From NCBI GenBank assembly GCA_018064605.1, contig JAGHUX010000001.1, forward strand, positions 1 through 64,000: a DNA stretch of 64,000 nt. Direction: 5' to 3'. The DNA comes from Candidatus Limimorpha caballi (GTDB lineage Bacteria; Bacteroidota; Bacteroidia; Bacteroidales; F082). The translations under genes and the position numbers were made by a program. Positions 16,677 through 24,914 of the stretch are shown here, piece by piece. Positions within the stretch are counted from its first letter, which is position 1. The number at the start of each line of letters is the position of its first letter. The notes under the pieces are model-generated. The model was given only the letters and a program-made list of their open reading frames with translations, made no database searches and was not told the DNA's origin.

Positions 16677-18689
16677 ATGAATTATAAGATTGACTCAAAG
16701 TTTAAGCCGACTGGCGATCAGCCGCAAGCCATCGAGGAGTTGAAACAGGGCGTTCTGGCAGGGGAGAGGTATCAGACCCTGTTAGGCGTGACCGGTTCCG
16801 GCAAGACATTCACGATAGCTAACATGCTTGCGGAGTTGAACCGTCCGGCGCTGATTTTGAGCCACAACAAAACACTTGCCGCCCAGTTGTATGGCGAGTT
16901 CAAACAGTTCTTTCCCGAGAACAGAGTTGAGTATTTCGTTTCATATTACGACTATTACCAGCCGGAGGCGTTCATTCCTGCCACAAATACATATATTGAG
17001 AAGGACTTGTCGATAAATGACGAGATTGACAAGCTGCGTCTGAGCACGACCCAGGCGTTGCTTTCAGGAAGGAGGGATGTCATTGTAGTGTCTTCAGTAT
17101 CATGTATTTATGGCATAGGGAACCCGGATGATTTCAGCAAGAACGTCATCAACATCGAGGTGGGGCAGAAGATAGACCGCGACGCGTTGCTTTTGCAGTT
17201 CACAAACTCACTGTATTCACGTAACGACATCGAGTTCACGCGCGGCAGGTTCCGTGTCAAAGGCGACACCGTTGACGTCTTCCCGGCATATTCCGACATC
17301 CCGTACAGGATCATCTTCTTTGACGATGAGGTCGATGAGCTTGAGTCTTTCGACCCGATAAACGGGACGCGCATCGAGACGTTGCAGAACATCACGCTTT
17401 TCCCGGCGAACATTTTCGTGACTTCTAAAGACAAGATCAAAACTGCCACCGAGGAGATTCTGCTCGACATGTTCAAGCAGGCGGAGTATTTCCGTGAGAT
17501 TGGCAAGTTTGAAGACGCGAAACGCCTTGAAGACCGTGTGAATCATGACGTGGAGATGATTCGTGAACTCGGCTATTGTTCCGGGATCGAGAATTATTCG
17601 CGATATTTTGACGGGCGACAGCCCGGGACGCGACCGTTCTGTCTCCTCGACTTTTTCCCCGACGACTTCATCACGGTCATTGATGAAAGCCACGTCACCG
17701 TCTCGCAGATCAGAGGCATGTATGGCGGCGACCGTTCGAGGAAGCAGACTCTCGTCGAATACGGTTTCAGGCTGCCGTCGGCGTTGGACAACAGACCGCT
17801 CAAATTCGATGAGTTTGAAGCGCTTACGGGACAGACGATATACGTGAGCGCGACACCGGGCGACTATGAGTTGCAGCAGACGCAAGGCGTTTATGTCGAA
17901 CAGCTCATACGTCCCACCGGACTTCTCGACCCGGTGATTGAAGTCAGGCCGAGCACCAACCAGGTTGATGACCTTGTGGCAGAAATCAGGAAGGTCTTGG
18001 AGAAAAACTCACGTGTGCTTGTCACAACCCTGACAAAAAGGATGGCTGAGGAACTGACCAATTACCTTAACAACCTGGAAATCAGCACACGTTACATACA
18101 TTCAGATGTTGACACGCTTGACAGGGTGGAGATTCTCATGGGTCTGAGACTTGGTGATTTTGATGTGCTTGTCGGAGTCAACCTCTTGCGTGAGGGCCTG
18201 GATTTGCCAGAGGTCCAGCTGGTCGCAATACTTGATGCCGACAAGGAGGGGTTCCTCCGTTCGGAGCGCTCGCTGACGCAGACGGCGGGACGCGCCGCGA
18301 GAAACGCGGGCAGCAAGGTCATCATGTATGCCGACAAGGTCACCGAATCAATGCAGAAAACCATCGACGAGACGAGCAGGCGCAGGGAGATACAAATCGC
18401 TTACAATCAGGAACATGGCATCGTGCCGAAGACGATAATCAAACCGCTCGATAGCACGTGGAGCGAGACCGTCGGGAAACAGCATCTCACCGAATATTCC
18501 CGGAACGAGGGACATGCCAGCGCAGTGGCGGAAGCACAGCATGTTTACGGCAACCATGACGATATTAAGAAGGCCATACAGGAGGCAAAGAAAGACATGG
18601 AGAAATCTGTCAAGATGCTCGATTTCATGAGTGCCGCCAAGTACCGCGACATCATCATCGCCCTCGAAGAAAAAATGAAGTCGATTTGA
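16677..18689 (+). CDS. uvrB: UvrABC system protein B
   Basis: UvrB is the damage-verifying helicase of nucleotide excision repair. The 670-residue product has Walker A GVTGSGKTFT, the damage-probing beta-hairpin YYDYYQPEAFIP, motif II VIDESHVT, TGQTIYVSATPGDYEL, helicase motifs V-VI (GVNLLREGLDLPEVQLVAILDADKEGFLRS, then QTAGRAARN) and a C-terminal UVR motif that binds UvrC (KKDMEKSVKMLDFMSAAKYRDI). The frame extends to TTG 16671, but ATG 16677 gives the standard N-terminus MNYKIDSKFKP. It is the last gene of the mutL group. Confidence 0.97.
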   Translation: MNYKIDSKFKPTGDQPQAIEELKQGVLAGERYQTLLGVTGSGKTFTIANMLAELNRPALILSHNKTLAAQLYGEFKQFFPENRVEYFVSYYDYYQPEAFIPATNTYIEKDLSINDEIDKLRLSTTQALLSGRRDVIVVSSVSCIYGIGNPDDFSKNVINIEVGQKIDRDALLLQFTNSLYSRNDIEFTRGRFRVKGDTVDVFPAYSDIPYRIIFFDDEVDELESFDPINGTRIETLQNITLFPANIFVTSKDKIKTATEEILLDMFKQAEYFREIGKFEDAKRLEDRVNHDVEMIRELGYCSGIENYSRYFDGRQPGTRPFCLLDFFPDDFITVIDESHVTVSQIRGMYGGDRSRKQTLVEYGFRLPSALDNRPLKFDEFEALTGQTIYVSATPGDYELQQTQGVYVEQLIRPTGLLDPVIEVRPSTNQVDDLVAEIRKVLEKNSRVLVTTLTKRMAEELTNYLNNLEISTRYIHSDVDTLDRVEILMGLRLGDFDVLVGVNLLREGLDLPEVQLVAILDADKEGFLRSERSLTQTAGRAARNAGSKVIMYADKVTESMQKTIDETSRRREIQIAYNQEHGIVPKTIIKPLDSTWSETVGKQHLTEYSRNEGHASAVAEAQHVYGNHDDIKKAIQEAKKDMEKSVKMLDFMSAAKYRDIIIALEEKMKSI

Positions 18690-18698
18690 AAATAAAAG

Positions 18699-18728
18699 TT
18701 GATACAGTAAAATATTTTACTACCTTTG
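18699..18728 (+). promoter_or_regulatory. Promoter of the GltS-type symporter gene
   Basis: TTG at 18699-18701, 19 bases of spacing, then TACCTTTG at 18721-18728: a textbook Bacteroidetes promoter. The start codon is 20 bases downstream. Confidence 0.8.
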
Positions 18729-18747
18729 CGGCTTCAAATTTGAAATT

Positions 18748-20172
18748 ATGAGTACGATTCTAATGGTCAGGTCGTTCGCCACGATTGAAGTCTGGGGGAC
18801 GCTTATTCAGTTCAGTGTCATCGCGATAGGGCTTCTGTTGGGAAATGTCTTGAGGACGAAGGTCCCGTTTCTGAGGAAGAGCCTGATTCCTTCGGCCTTG
18901 ATCGGAGGTGCTTTGATCCTGGCGTTCAAGGCGATTCCGGGGATGGATTCGTTTGTTGACAAGACGGCGATGGAGATAATCACATACCATGCTCTGGGTC
19001 TGGGATTTGTCGCTTTGGCGTTGAAAAACAACAGGATAGAGTCGAAGTCAAGCCCGATGAAGGTCATTGAGACCGGGACGTTGACTGCGAGTTCGTACAT
19101 CCTGCAAGGGATTGTCGGCCTGATGGTTACAATCCCGATGTTTTATTTCGGGAAGAGGATCTTCTATGCGGCGGGCCTGCTGCTCCCGATGGGCTACGGA
19201 CAAGGTCCGGGGCAGGCTCTGAATTTCGGTGTCATATACATGAATCATGCTGAAAATCAAGGGATTGACTTTTCGGGCGCTGACTTCGGACTTTCCATCG
19301 CGGCGACTGGTTTCATCGTCGGCAGCGTGGTCGGCGTCATCTACATGAACATCTTGAAAAAGAAAGGCATAATCAATGTCTCAGAGCTGAAGGAGAGGCA
19401 GTCCAACACGCTTCAGGATTATGAGGGCGAGAATGAAATCCCTGACACTGAATCAGTTGACAAGCTGTCGATACAGATTTGCCTCGTTGTCTTTACATAT
19501 TTTCTCGTATATCTTTTCAACACGGCGATCCAGGGCCTTGATCTCGGGACTTTCGGGACAAACACGCTGAAGCCGTTGATGTGGGGGTTCAACTTCCTGC
19601 TCGGTACGTTGTTTGGGATTCTGGTTAAGTGGTTCCTCAACGGCTGCAAGAAGGCCAAAATCCTCAGGCGGGAATACATCAACAACTACCTGCTGAACAG
19701 GATCAGCGGTTTCGCGTTCGACGTCATGATCGTCGCAGGCACCGCCTCGATCAACTTCGCGGAGTTCAAGGACTTCGCCCTGCCGTTCGTGCTCGTCTGC
19801 ACCTTGGGGGCGGTCGCAACGTTTTTTTACGTCAGATGGATCAGCAGGCATCTTTATCCGACATATCAATACGAAGGGTTTTTCAGCATGTTCGGGATGC
19901 TTACCGGCACGGCGAGCAACGGCATGATACTGCTCCGCGAAATCGACCCTAAGTTCGAGACGCCGGCGGCCAACAACCTTGTGCTTCAGACACTTCCGGC
20001 TGTCGTGCTTGGATTCCCTGTGCTGCTCCTGGTCGGCTACGGGCCGCAAAGCTGGGAGGCGACATTGATAACATTTGGATGCTGCGTCGTGGTCTTTGCA
20101 TCATTCACCGTTTTCCTGATGAGAAACAGAATTTTCAAGAAAAAATGTAAGAAAACTGTGAAACAAGTATAA
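18748..20172 (+). CDS. gltS: Sodium/glutamate symporter, GltS family
   Basis: A 474-residue inner-membrane carrier of the ESS family, which imports glutamate with sodium. It has about 10-12 hydrophobic helices in two repeats, with family motifs such as LIPSALIGGALILAF, LLPMGYGQGPGQALNFG in the first repeat and GMLTGTASNGMILLREIDP in the second, plus a charged central loop (residues about 210-240). Substrate specificity within the family is inferred. The gene has its own promoter and no operon partner; the Rpn-family gene follows after 88 bases with a separate promoter. Confidence 0.88.
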   Translation: MSTILMVRSFATIEVWGTLIQFSVIAIGLLLGNVLRTKVPFLRKSLIPSALIGGALILAFKAIPGMDSFVDKTAMEIITYHALGLGFVALALKNNRIESKSSPMKVIETGTLTASSYILQGIVGLMVTIPMFYFGKRIFYAAGLLLPMGYGQGPGQALNFGVIYMNHAENQGIDFSGADFGLSIAATGFIVGSVVGVIYMNILKKKGIINVSELKERQSNTLQDYEGENEIPDTESVDKLSIQICLVVFTYFLVYLFNTAIQGLDLGTFGTNTLKPLMWGFNFLLGTLFGILVKWFLNGCKKAKILRREYINNYLLNRISGFAFDVMIVAGTASINFAEFKDFALPFVLVCTLGAVATFFYVRWISRHLYPTYQYEGFFSMFGMLTGTASNGMILLREIDPKFETPAANNLVLQTLPAVVLGFPVLLLVGYGPQSWEATLITFGCCVVVFASFTVFLMRNRIFKKKCKKTVKQV

Positions 20173-20213
20173 GCTCACAGACTCATGCACACAGAAAAAA
20201 TTTCAGAAACTCA

Positions 20214-20242
20214 TTGTTTTTGAAATTTTTAATGTATATTTG
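20214..20242 (+). promoter_or_regulatory. Promoter of the Rpn-family gene
   Basis: TTG at 20214-20216, 18 bases, then TATATTTG at 20235-20242. The ATG at 20261 is 18 bases downstream. Confidence 0.7.
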
Positions 20243-20260
20243 CAGGCAAAAATATATGAC

Positions 20261-21427
20261 ATGAAAGAAGTGGAAAATCTTGTACGTTTCGACTGGGCGA
20301 TAAAGCGTTTGCTCAGAAACAAGGCTGACTATTGTGTTGTGGAAGGTCTGTTGACTGTTATTATCGGAAAACCCATAAAAATCAAGTCGTTGCTTGAAAG
20401 CGAAAGCAATCAGGAAAATGATTTTGACAAGTTCAACAGAGTTGATCTTTTGGCGGAAGACGAAAATGGCGAATTGATGATCTTTGAAATACAAAACAAT
20501 CGTGAGCTCAGTTATTTTCATAGAATGGCATACGGGACATCAAAAGTCGTTTCGGAATATTTGAGCAAGGGGGACCGTTACGAGAAACTCCGCAAGGTTT
20601 ATTCCATAAACATAGTGTATTTTTCACTTGGGCAGGGAGATGATTATGCATATCACGGTAAAACAGAGTTCGTGAGCATGCACAATCCAAATGACATCTT
20701 GAAATTGACTCCGGCACAACAAAAGGCATTCAATTGCGTGACACCGTCAGATATTTTCCCGGAATATTATATTTTGCGTGTTGATAAATTTGATGATGTA
20801 GCAAAAACACCATTGGATGAATGGATAAGTTTTTTGAAAAGCAGTACAATCCCTGATGGCGCAACGGCTCCCGGCCTAAAGGAGGCAAAGGAGCTATTAC
20901 GGATAGATAATCTTTCGGAATCTGAAAGGAAATTATATTACAAGATTCTTGATGATTTGAGATACCAGCAGAGCGTCATAGAAACAGGTCGCTTCGAAGG
21001 ACGAATCGAAGGTATTGAAGAGGGACTTTTAATTGGACAGGAAAAAGGAAGAGCTGAAGGAAGAGCTGAAGGAAGAGCTGAAGGAAGAGCTGAAGGAAGA
21101 GCTGAAGGAAGAGCTGAAGGATGAGCTGAAGGAAGAGATGAAGTAAGAGATGAAGTTGTAGTTTTACATAATATTGATCATGTAAGTTATTTAGGTAGAT
21201 ATTAAGTACTAGATGAAGGAAGAGGTTAAGGAAGTGCTGAAGGAAGAGTTGAAGGAATAGATGATGGAAGTGCTGAAGGAAGAGCTGAAGGAAGAGCTGA
21301 AGGAAGAGCTGAAGGTGTCGAATTACAGAATATTGAACATGTGAAACGTTTGAGAAGTAAGGGTTTTGATAATCAAACTATTGCTGATATGCTCGGATTG
21401 GAATTGACATTTGTGGTTAATCATTAA
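20261..21427 (+). pseudogene. Rpn-family PD-(D/E)XK nuclease / putative transposase, decaying C-terminus
   Basis: The N-terminal nuclease domain is intact: RFDWAIKRLLRNK, FNRVDLLAEDENGELMIFEIQN (the D and ExQ of the PD-(D/E)XK core) and FHRMAYG. Rpn proteins are linked to RecA-independent recombination and lie in mobile or defence-type contexts. From 21047 the gene enters 12-base repeats coding Gly-Arg-Ala-Glu; in the seventh, AGA to TGA makes a stop at 21122-21124, leaving a 287-residue product. The same frame continues past stops at 21122, 21203 and 21227 to a normal family C-terminus (NIEHVKRLRSKGF, QTIADMLGLEL) ending at 21425-21427. The ancestor would be about 388 residues. The truncated enzyme may still act. 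Confidence 0.85.
21047..21313 (+). repeat. 12-base tandem repeat block (Gly-Arg-Ala-Glu codons) with degenerate middle
   Basis: Six perfect copies of GGAAGAGCTGAA (21047-21118) are followed by mutated copies at 21119, 21131 and 21143. A decayed duplicate of the gene's tail follows, then more repeat units from about 21215 that become perfect again before 21313. All units stay in the same reading frame. The pattern is expansion and duplication by slippage followed by point decay. Confidence 0.9.
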
Positions 21428-21451
21428 CCAACTGATTGAATGAATAGCGAC

Positions 21452-21484
21452 TGGCAGTTATTACGTAAAATGTGATAACTGCCA
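21452..21484 (+). terminator. Stem-loop, probable terminator after the Rpn-family gene
   Basis: TGGCAGTTAT pairs with ATAACTGCCA across a 13-base loop, followed by an AT-rich stretch and not a pure T-run. It lies between the Rpn frame and the kamE promoter. Confidence 0.55.
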
Positions 21485-21511
21485 ATTTAATTTATTAATT
21501 TGCGAATATTT

Positions 21512-21544
21512 TTGTAAAATAAAATAAAATAAGTATTAAATTTG
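21512..21544 (+). promoter_or_regulatory. Probable promoter of the kamE-etfA operon
   Basis: TTG at 21512-21514, 22 bases, then TAAATTTG at 21537-21544. The ATG at 21620 lies about 70 bases downstream of the predicted start. It gives kamE its own transcript, independent of any kamD. Confidence 0.55.
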
Positions 21545-21619
21545 CAAAATTCTAACTGATAGTTTAAAATGTCTGAATTGTTTATTGTAACTTATTGATT
21601 ATTAATCAAATAAATATAT

Positions 21620-22408
21620 ATGAGCGAAGGATTATATTCAATGGAAGCCAAGGATTTCGACAAGACCTTGGATCTGACGAAAATCAAGCCGTATGGCGAC
21701 ACAATGAACGATGGCAAGGTGCAGCTGAGCTTCACGTTGCCGGTGCCGTGCGGCGCTGAAGCTGTCGAGGCGGCGAAACAACTCATCAAGAGCATGGGCC
21801 TCGAAAACCCGGCGGTGGTATATTATAAAGAACTCACACCGGGCTTCACGTTCTTCAACTGCTACGGAAGTTGCACACATACAGTGAATTACAGCACGAT
21901 TTACGTGCCGAAAGTCGAGTCAAACGTGATGGACATGTACGAGACCGACAAGTTCATCAAGGAGAACATAGGCCGTAAGATTGTCGTCGTCGGGGCCAGC
22001 ACGGGCACTGACGCTCACACGGTCGGCATCGACGCCGTCATGAACATGAAAGGCTACGCCGGCCACTACGGGCTGGAGCGCTACGAGATGATTGAGGCAT
22101 ACAACCTCGGCAGCCAGGTCCCGAACGAAGAATTCATCGCCAAAGGCATCGAGCTTCACGCCGACGCCCTCATCGTGTCGCAGACCGTCACGCAGAAAGA
22201 CGTTCACATCAAGAACCTCACAAACCTCGTCGAGCTGATGGAAGCCGAGGGTCTCCGCGACAAGATGATCCTCTGCTGCGGCGGCGCACGTATCACTCAT
22301 GAACTCGCCAAGGAACTCGGCTACGACGCCGGCTTCGGCATGAACACATACGCCAACGATGTCGCTTCGTTCATCGTGGCCGAGATGGTGAAAAGAGGAA
22401 TAAAGTAA
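21620..22408 (+). CDS. kamE: Lysine 5,6-aminomutase beta subunit (cobalamin-binding)
   Basis: KamE is the B12- and PLP-bearing subunit of the adenosylcobalamin enzyme that moves the terminal amino group of beta-lysine or D-lysine during lysine fermentation. Over 262 residues the base-off cobalamin motif DAHTVG is present (His133), and Lys144 in MNMKGYAGHY sits at the position of the PLP lysine described for the Clostridium enzyme. The family stretch GHYGLERYEMIEAYNLGSQVPNE and the C-terminal CCGGARITHELAKELGYDAGFG are also present. The catalytic alpha subunit KamD, normally the gene just before, is absent; a decaying Rpn gene is there instead. KamE should be inactive alone, so kamD must be elsewhere if the pathway works. 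Confidence 0.95.
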   Translation: MSEGLYSMEAKDFDKTLDLTKIKPYGDTMNDGKVQLSFTLPVPCGAEAVEAAKQLIKSMGLENPAVVYYKELTPGFTFFNCYGSCTHTVNYSTIYVPKVESNVMDMYETDKFIKENIGRKIVVVGASTGTDAHTVGIDAVMNMKGYAGHYGLERYEMIEAYNLGSQVPNEEFIAKGIELHADALIVSQTVTQKDVHIKNLTNLVELMEAEGLRDKMILCCGGARITHELAKELGYDAGFGMNTYANDVASFIVAEMVKRGIK

Positions 22409-22458
22409 TGTTTTGGTTAAGTTAAGAGAAAAGTATAACAACAATAAAATTTAATATC

Positions 22459-23118
22459 ATGGACAAAAACGAAATTAGAGAAGTCATCGCGAGAAGGGCA
22501 GCCAAGGAGTTGCACGATGGCGATGTTGTGAACCTCGGTATTGGCATCCCGACAATGATTCCAAACTACCTTCCGGAAGGCGTGTCAGTCACACTCCAGA
22601 CAGAGAACGGAGCCATGGGCATCGGCCCGACACCGGCTGAAGGTGAAGAAGACAAGAACGTCATCAACGCAGGCGGCGGCTTCATCACATTGAATCCGGG
22701 CGCATGTTCATTCGATTCAGCGACATCATTCGCAATCATCCGCGGCGGCCACGTCAACGTGTCGTTCCTCGGCGCTTTGCAGGTCGATGAGAAAGGCAAC
22801 CTCGCCAACTGGATCATCCCGGGAAAGATGGCTCCGGGCATGGGCGGCGCGATGGACCTCGTGGTCGGCGCAAAACGCGTCATCCTCACCATGGAACACA
22901 CACAGAAAGGCGCACCTAAAATCCTGAAGAACTGCACGTTGCCACTCACGGCGGCAGGTCAGGTCAATATGATTATCACGGAAATGGGTGTCATGGAAAT
23001 CACACCTGAAGGCATCGTCCTCACGGAGAAACACCCGGAATTCACGGTTGAAGACATCCAGGCCGCGACAGAGGCGAAGCTCATCATCAGCCCGAACCTC
23101 AAGTCAATGGTTGATTAG
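22459..23118 (+). CDS. atoA: Class I CoA-transferase beta subunit (butyryl-CoA:acetoacetate type)
   Basis: A 219-residue subunit of a 3-oxoacid CoA-transferase. Motifs of the beta (AtoA/ScoB) subunit are clear: NLGIGIPT, the active-site glutamate in QTENGAMG (Glu49), GGHVNVSFLGALQVDEKGNLANW and GMGGAMDLV. In lysine fermentation this enzyme passes CoA from butyryl-CoA to acetoacetate, releasing butyrate. The alpha subunit (AtoD/ScoA), needed for activity, is not in the window. The gene lies 50 bases after kamE in the same operon, the order kamE-atoA also seen in Porphyromonas-type clusters. Confidence 0.92.
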   Translation: MDKNEIREVIARRAAKELHDGDVVNLGIGIPTMIPNYLPEGVSVTLQTENGAMGIGPTPAEGEEDKNVINAGGGFITLNPGACSFDSATSFAIIRGGHVNVSFLGALQVDEKGNLANWIIPGKMAPGMGGAMDLVVGAKRVILTMEHTQKGAPKILKNCTLPLTAAGQVNMIITEMGVMEITPEGIVLTEKHPEFTVEDIQAATEAKLIISPNLKSMVD

Positions 23119-23181
23119 TTGAAAGAGAAATTAAAAGAGGGCAGAGCCTTCTTGAGATTTTGATTTATTAAAACTTTGGAC

Positions 23182-23964
23182 ATGGAATATCAATATTTGA
23201 AAAGCGAGATCAAGGAAAACGGCATCCAGATAATGACCGTCTCCGCACCGAAGTCGTTGAACGCGCTGTGCTCGGCGATTTTGTCGGAGATTGACCGTTT
23301 CGTGGATGAGATCGACCTCGCTGTGACAAAAGTTCTCATCGTGACTGGTGACGGCGAGAAGGCCTTCGTCGCCGGTGCTGACATCGCTGAGATGAAAGAC
23401 CTCGACGACGCGCAGGCTCTCGAATTCGCGCGTCTCGGCGCCAAGGCGTTCAAGAAACTTGAAGACCTCAACATCCCGGTCATCGCTGCCGTCAACGGGT
23501 TCGCGCTCGGCGGCGGCTGCGAGCTTGCAATGGCCTGTGACATCCGCCTCGCCTCCAACAAGGCGAAGTTCGGGCAGCCGGAAGTCGGCCTCGGCATAAT
23601 CCCGGGGTTCTCCGGCACATACAGGCTTCCCAAACTCGTCGGTCCGGCAATGGCCAAGGAACTCATCTTCACCGGCAAGATGATCGACGCGCAGGAGGCG
23701 TACAGAATCGGCCTCGTGAACGCCGTCTGCGAGCCTGAAGAGCTTATGCCGCAGGCCGTCGCGATGGCGGAGAAGATGCTGAAGAACGCACCTCTCGCGA
23801 TCCGCGCCGCAAAACGCTGCATCAACGACAACTACGACATGACCGCCAACGAAGCCATCGCATACGAGAACGTGTATTTCTCGCGCTGCTTCGCGACAGA
23901 AGACCAGAAAGAAGGAATGGGCTGTTTCCTTACGAAGAACAGACCGCATTTCCAAGGCAAATAG
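23182..23964 (+). CDS. crt: Enoyl-CoA hydratase (crotonase)
   Basis: Crotonase hydrates crotonyl-CoA or, in the fermentation direction, dehydrates 3-hydroxybutyryl-CoA. The 260-residue protein has the oxyanion-hole segment KAFVAGADIAEM, the two catalytic glutamates in GGGCELAMACDIR and FGQPEVGLGIIPG, and the C-terminal ASK-type helix. TTG 23176 is also in frame, but ATG 23182 is the better start. The gene sits between the CoA-transferase beta gene and hbd, consistent with the crotonyl-CoA steps that end lysine fermentation. Confidence 0.94.
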   Translation: MEYQYLKSEIKENGIQIMTVSAPKSLNALCSAILSEIDRFVDEIDLAVTKVLIVTGDGEKAFVAGADIAEMKDLDDAQALEFARLGAKAFKKLEDLNIPVIAAVNGFALGGGCELAMACDIRLASNKAKFGQPEVGLGIIPGFSGTYRLPKLVGPAMAKELIFTGKMIDAQEAYRIGLVNAVCEPEELMPQAVAMAEKMLKNAPLAIRAAKRCINDNYDMTANEAIAYENVYFSRCFATEDQKEGMGCFLTKNRPHFQGK

Positions 23965-24065
23965 TTGTAAGGTGTTGAGAGTGAAGTGTTAAAGTTGAAT
24001 TATTATATTTTGCAATAACACATTTAGAAAATTGAAATATTAACAATTTATAAAATAATTTGAAA

Positions 24066-24902
24066 ATGAAAGTATTTGTAATCGGAACAGGAACAATGGC
24101 AAAAGGCATCGTGAAGGCTTTCGCGGCCAAGATGCCTGTCGTCATGAAGAGCCGCACACAGGCCAGCCTCGACAAGGCTATGGCTTCAATTTCAAAGGGT
24201 TACGCAAAACTCGTTGAAAAAGGCAAGATCGCACAGGAAGCAATGGATGCAATCATGGCGAACATCGCAACGACAACTGACTATGCAACATTCGCCGACG
24301 CCGACCTCGTGATCGAGGCAGCGTCAGAAGACATGCAGTTGAAGAAAGAAGTCTTCACCGAGCTTGACAAGATCTGCAAGCCGGAGACAATCTTCGCGAC
24401 AAACTCATCATCATTGTCAATCACAGAGATAGCCGCTTGTACAAGCCGTCCTGCACAGTTCATCGGGATGCACTTCTTCAACCCGGCCGACCGCATGGCG
24501 TTGGTGGAGGTCATCAAGGGACAGCTCACATCAGCGGAGGTGTGCAAGACCATCGTCGAACTCGCCACATCAGTCGGCAAGACACCCGTCGAGGTCAACG
24601 AGGCCCCGGGTTTCGTCGTCAACCGCATACTCATCCCGATGATTAACGAGGCTGTCGGCATCCTTGCTGACGGAATCGCAAGCGCGGAAGACATCGACAA
24701 GTGCATGATGCTCGGCGCGAACCACCCGATGGGGCCTCTCGCATTGGCCGACCTCATCGGCAACGATGTTAACCTCGCAATCATGGAGGTTCTCTATAAC
24801 GAATTTGGCGATCCTAAGTACCGCCCGCATCCGCTTCTCAGAAAGATGGTGCGCGCTGGCTTGCTCGGACGCAAATCAGGTGAAGGATTCTATAAATATT
24901 AA
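24066..24902 (+). CDS. hbd: 3-Hydroxybutyryl-CoA dehydrogenase
   Basis: An NAD(P)-dependent dehydrogenase interconverting acetoacetyl-CoA and 3-hydroxybutyryl-CoA. Over 278 residues the Rossmann motif is GTGTMAKGI, followed by VIEAASEDMQLKKEVF, FATNSSSLSITEIA, the catalytic histidine in GMHFFNPADRMALVEVI, and the C-terminal domain with EAPGFVVNRILIPMINEA and GANHPMGPLALADLIG. ATG at 24066 is preferred to the in-frame TTG at 24060. It belongs to the kamE-etfA transcription unit and supplies the reductive step before crotonase. Confidence 0.95.
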   Translation: MKVFVIGTGTMAKGIVKAFAAKMPVVMKSRTQASLDKAMASISKGYAKLVEKGKIAQEAMDAIMANIATTTDYATFADADLVIEAASEDMQLKKEVFTELDKICKPETIFATNSSSLSITEIAACTSRPAQFIGMHFFNPADRMALVEVIKGQLTSAEVCKTIVELATSVGKTPVEVNEAPGFVVNRILIPMINEAVGILADGIASAEDIDKCMMLGANHPMGPLALADLIGNDVNLAIMEVLYNEFGDPKYRPHPLLRKMVRAGLLGRKSGEGFYKY

Positions 24903-24914
24903 TAAGGTATAAAA

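Noticed and set aside
21047..21313. Possible diversity-generating retroelement (template/variable repeat pair)
   Set aside because: Differences between the two tail copies are not limited to adenines, they introduce stop codons, and no reverse transcriptase is present. Repeat decay explains it better.
21620..22408. kamE as a methylmalonyl-CoA mutase or methyltransferase cobalamin domain
   Set aside because: Lys144 in MNMKGYAGHY and the YGLERYEMIEAYNLGSQ stretch are specific to the 5,6-aminomutase beta subunit.
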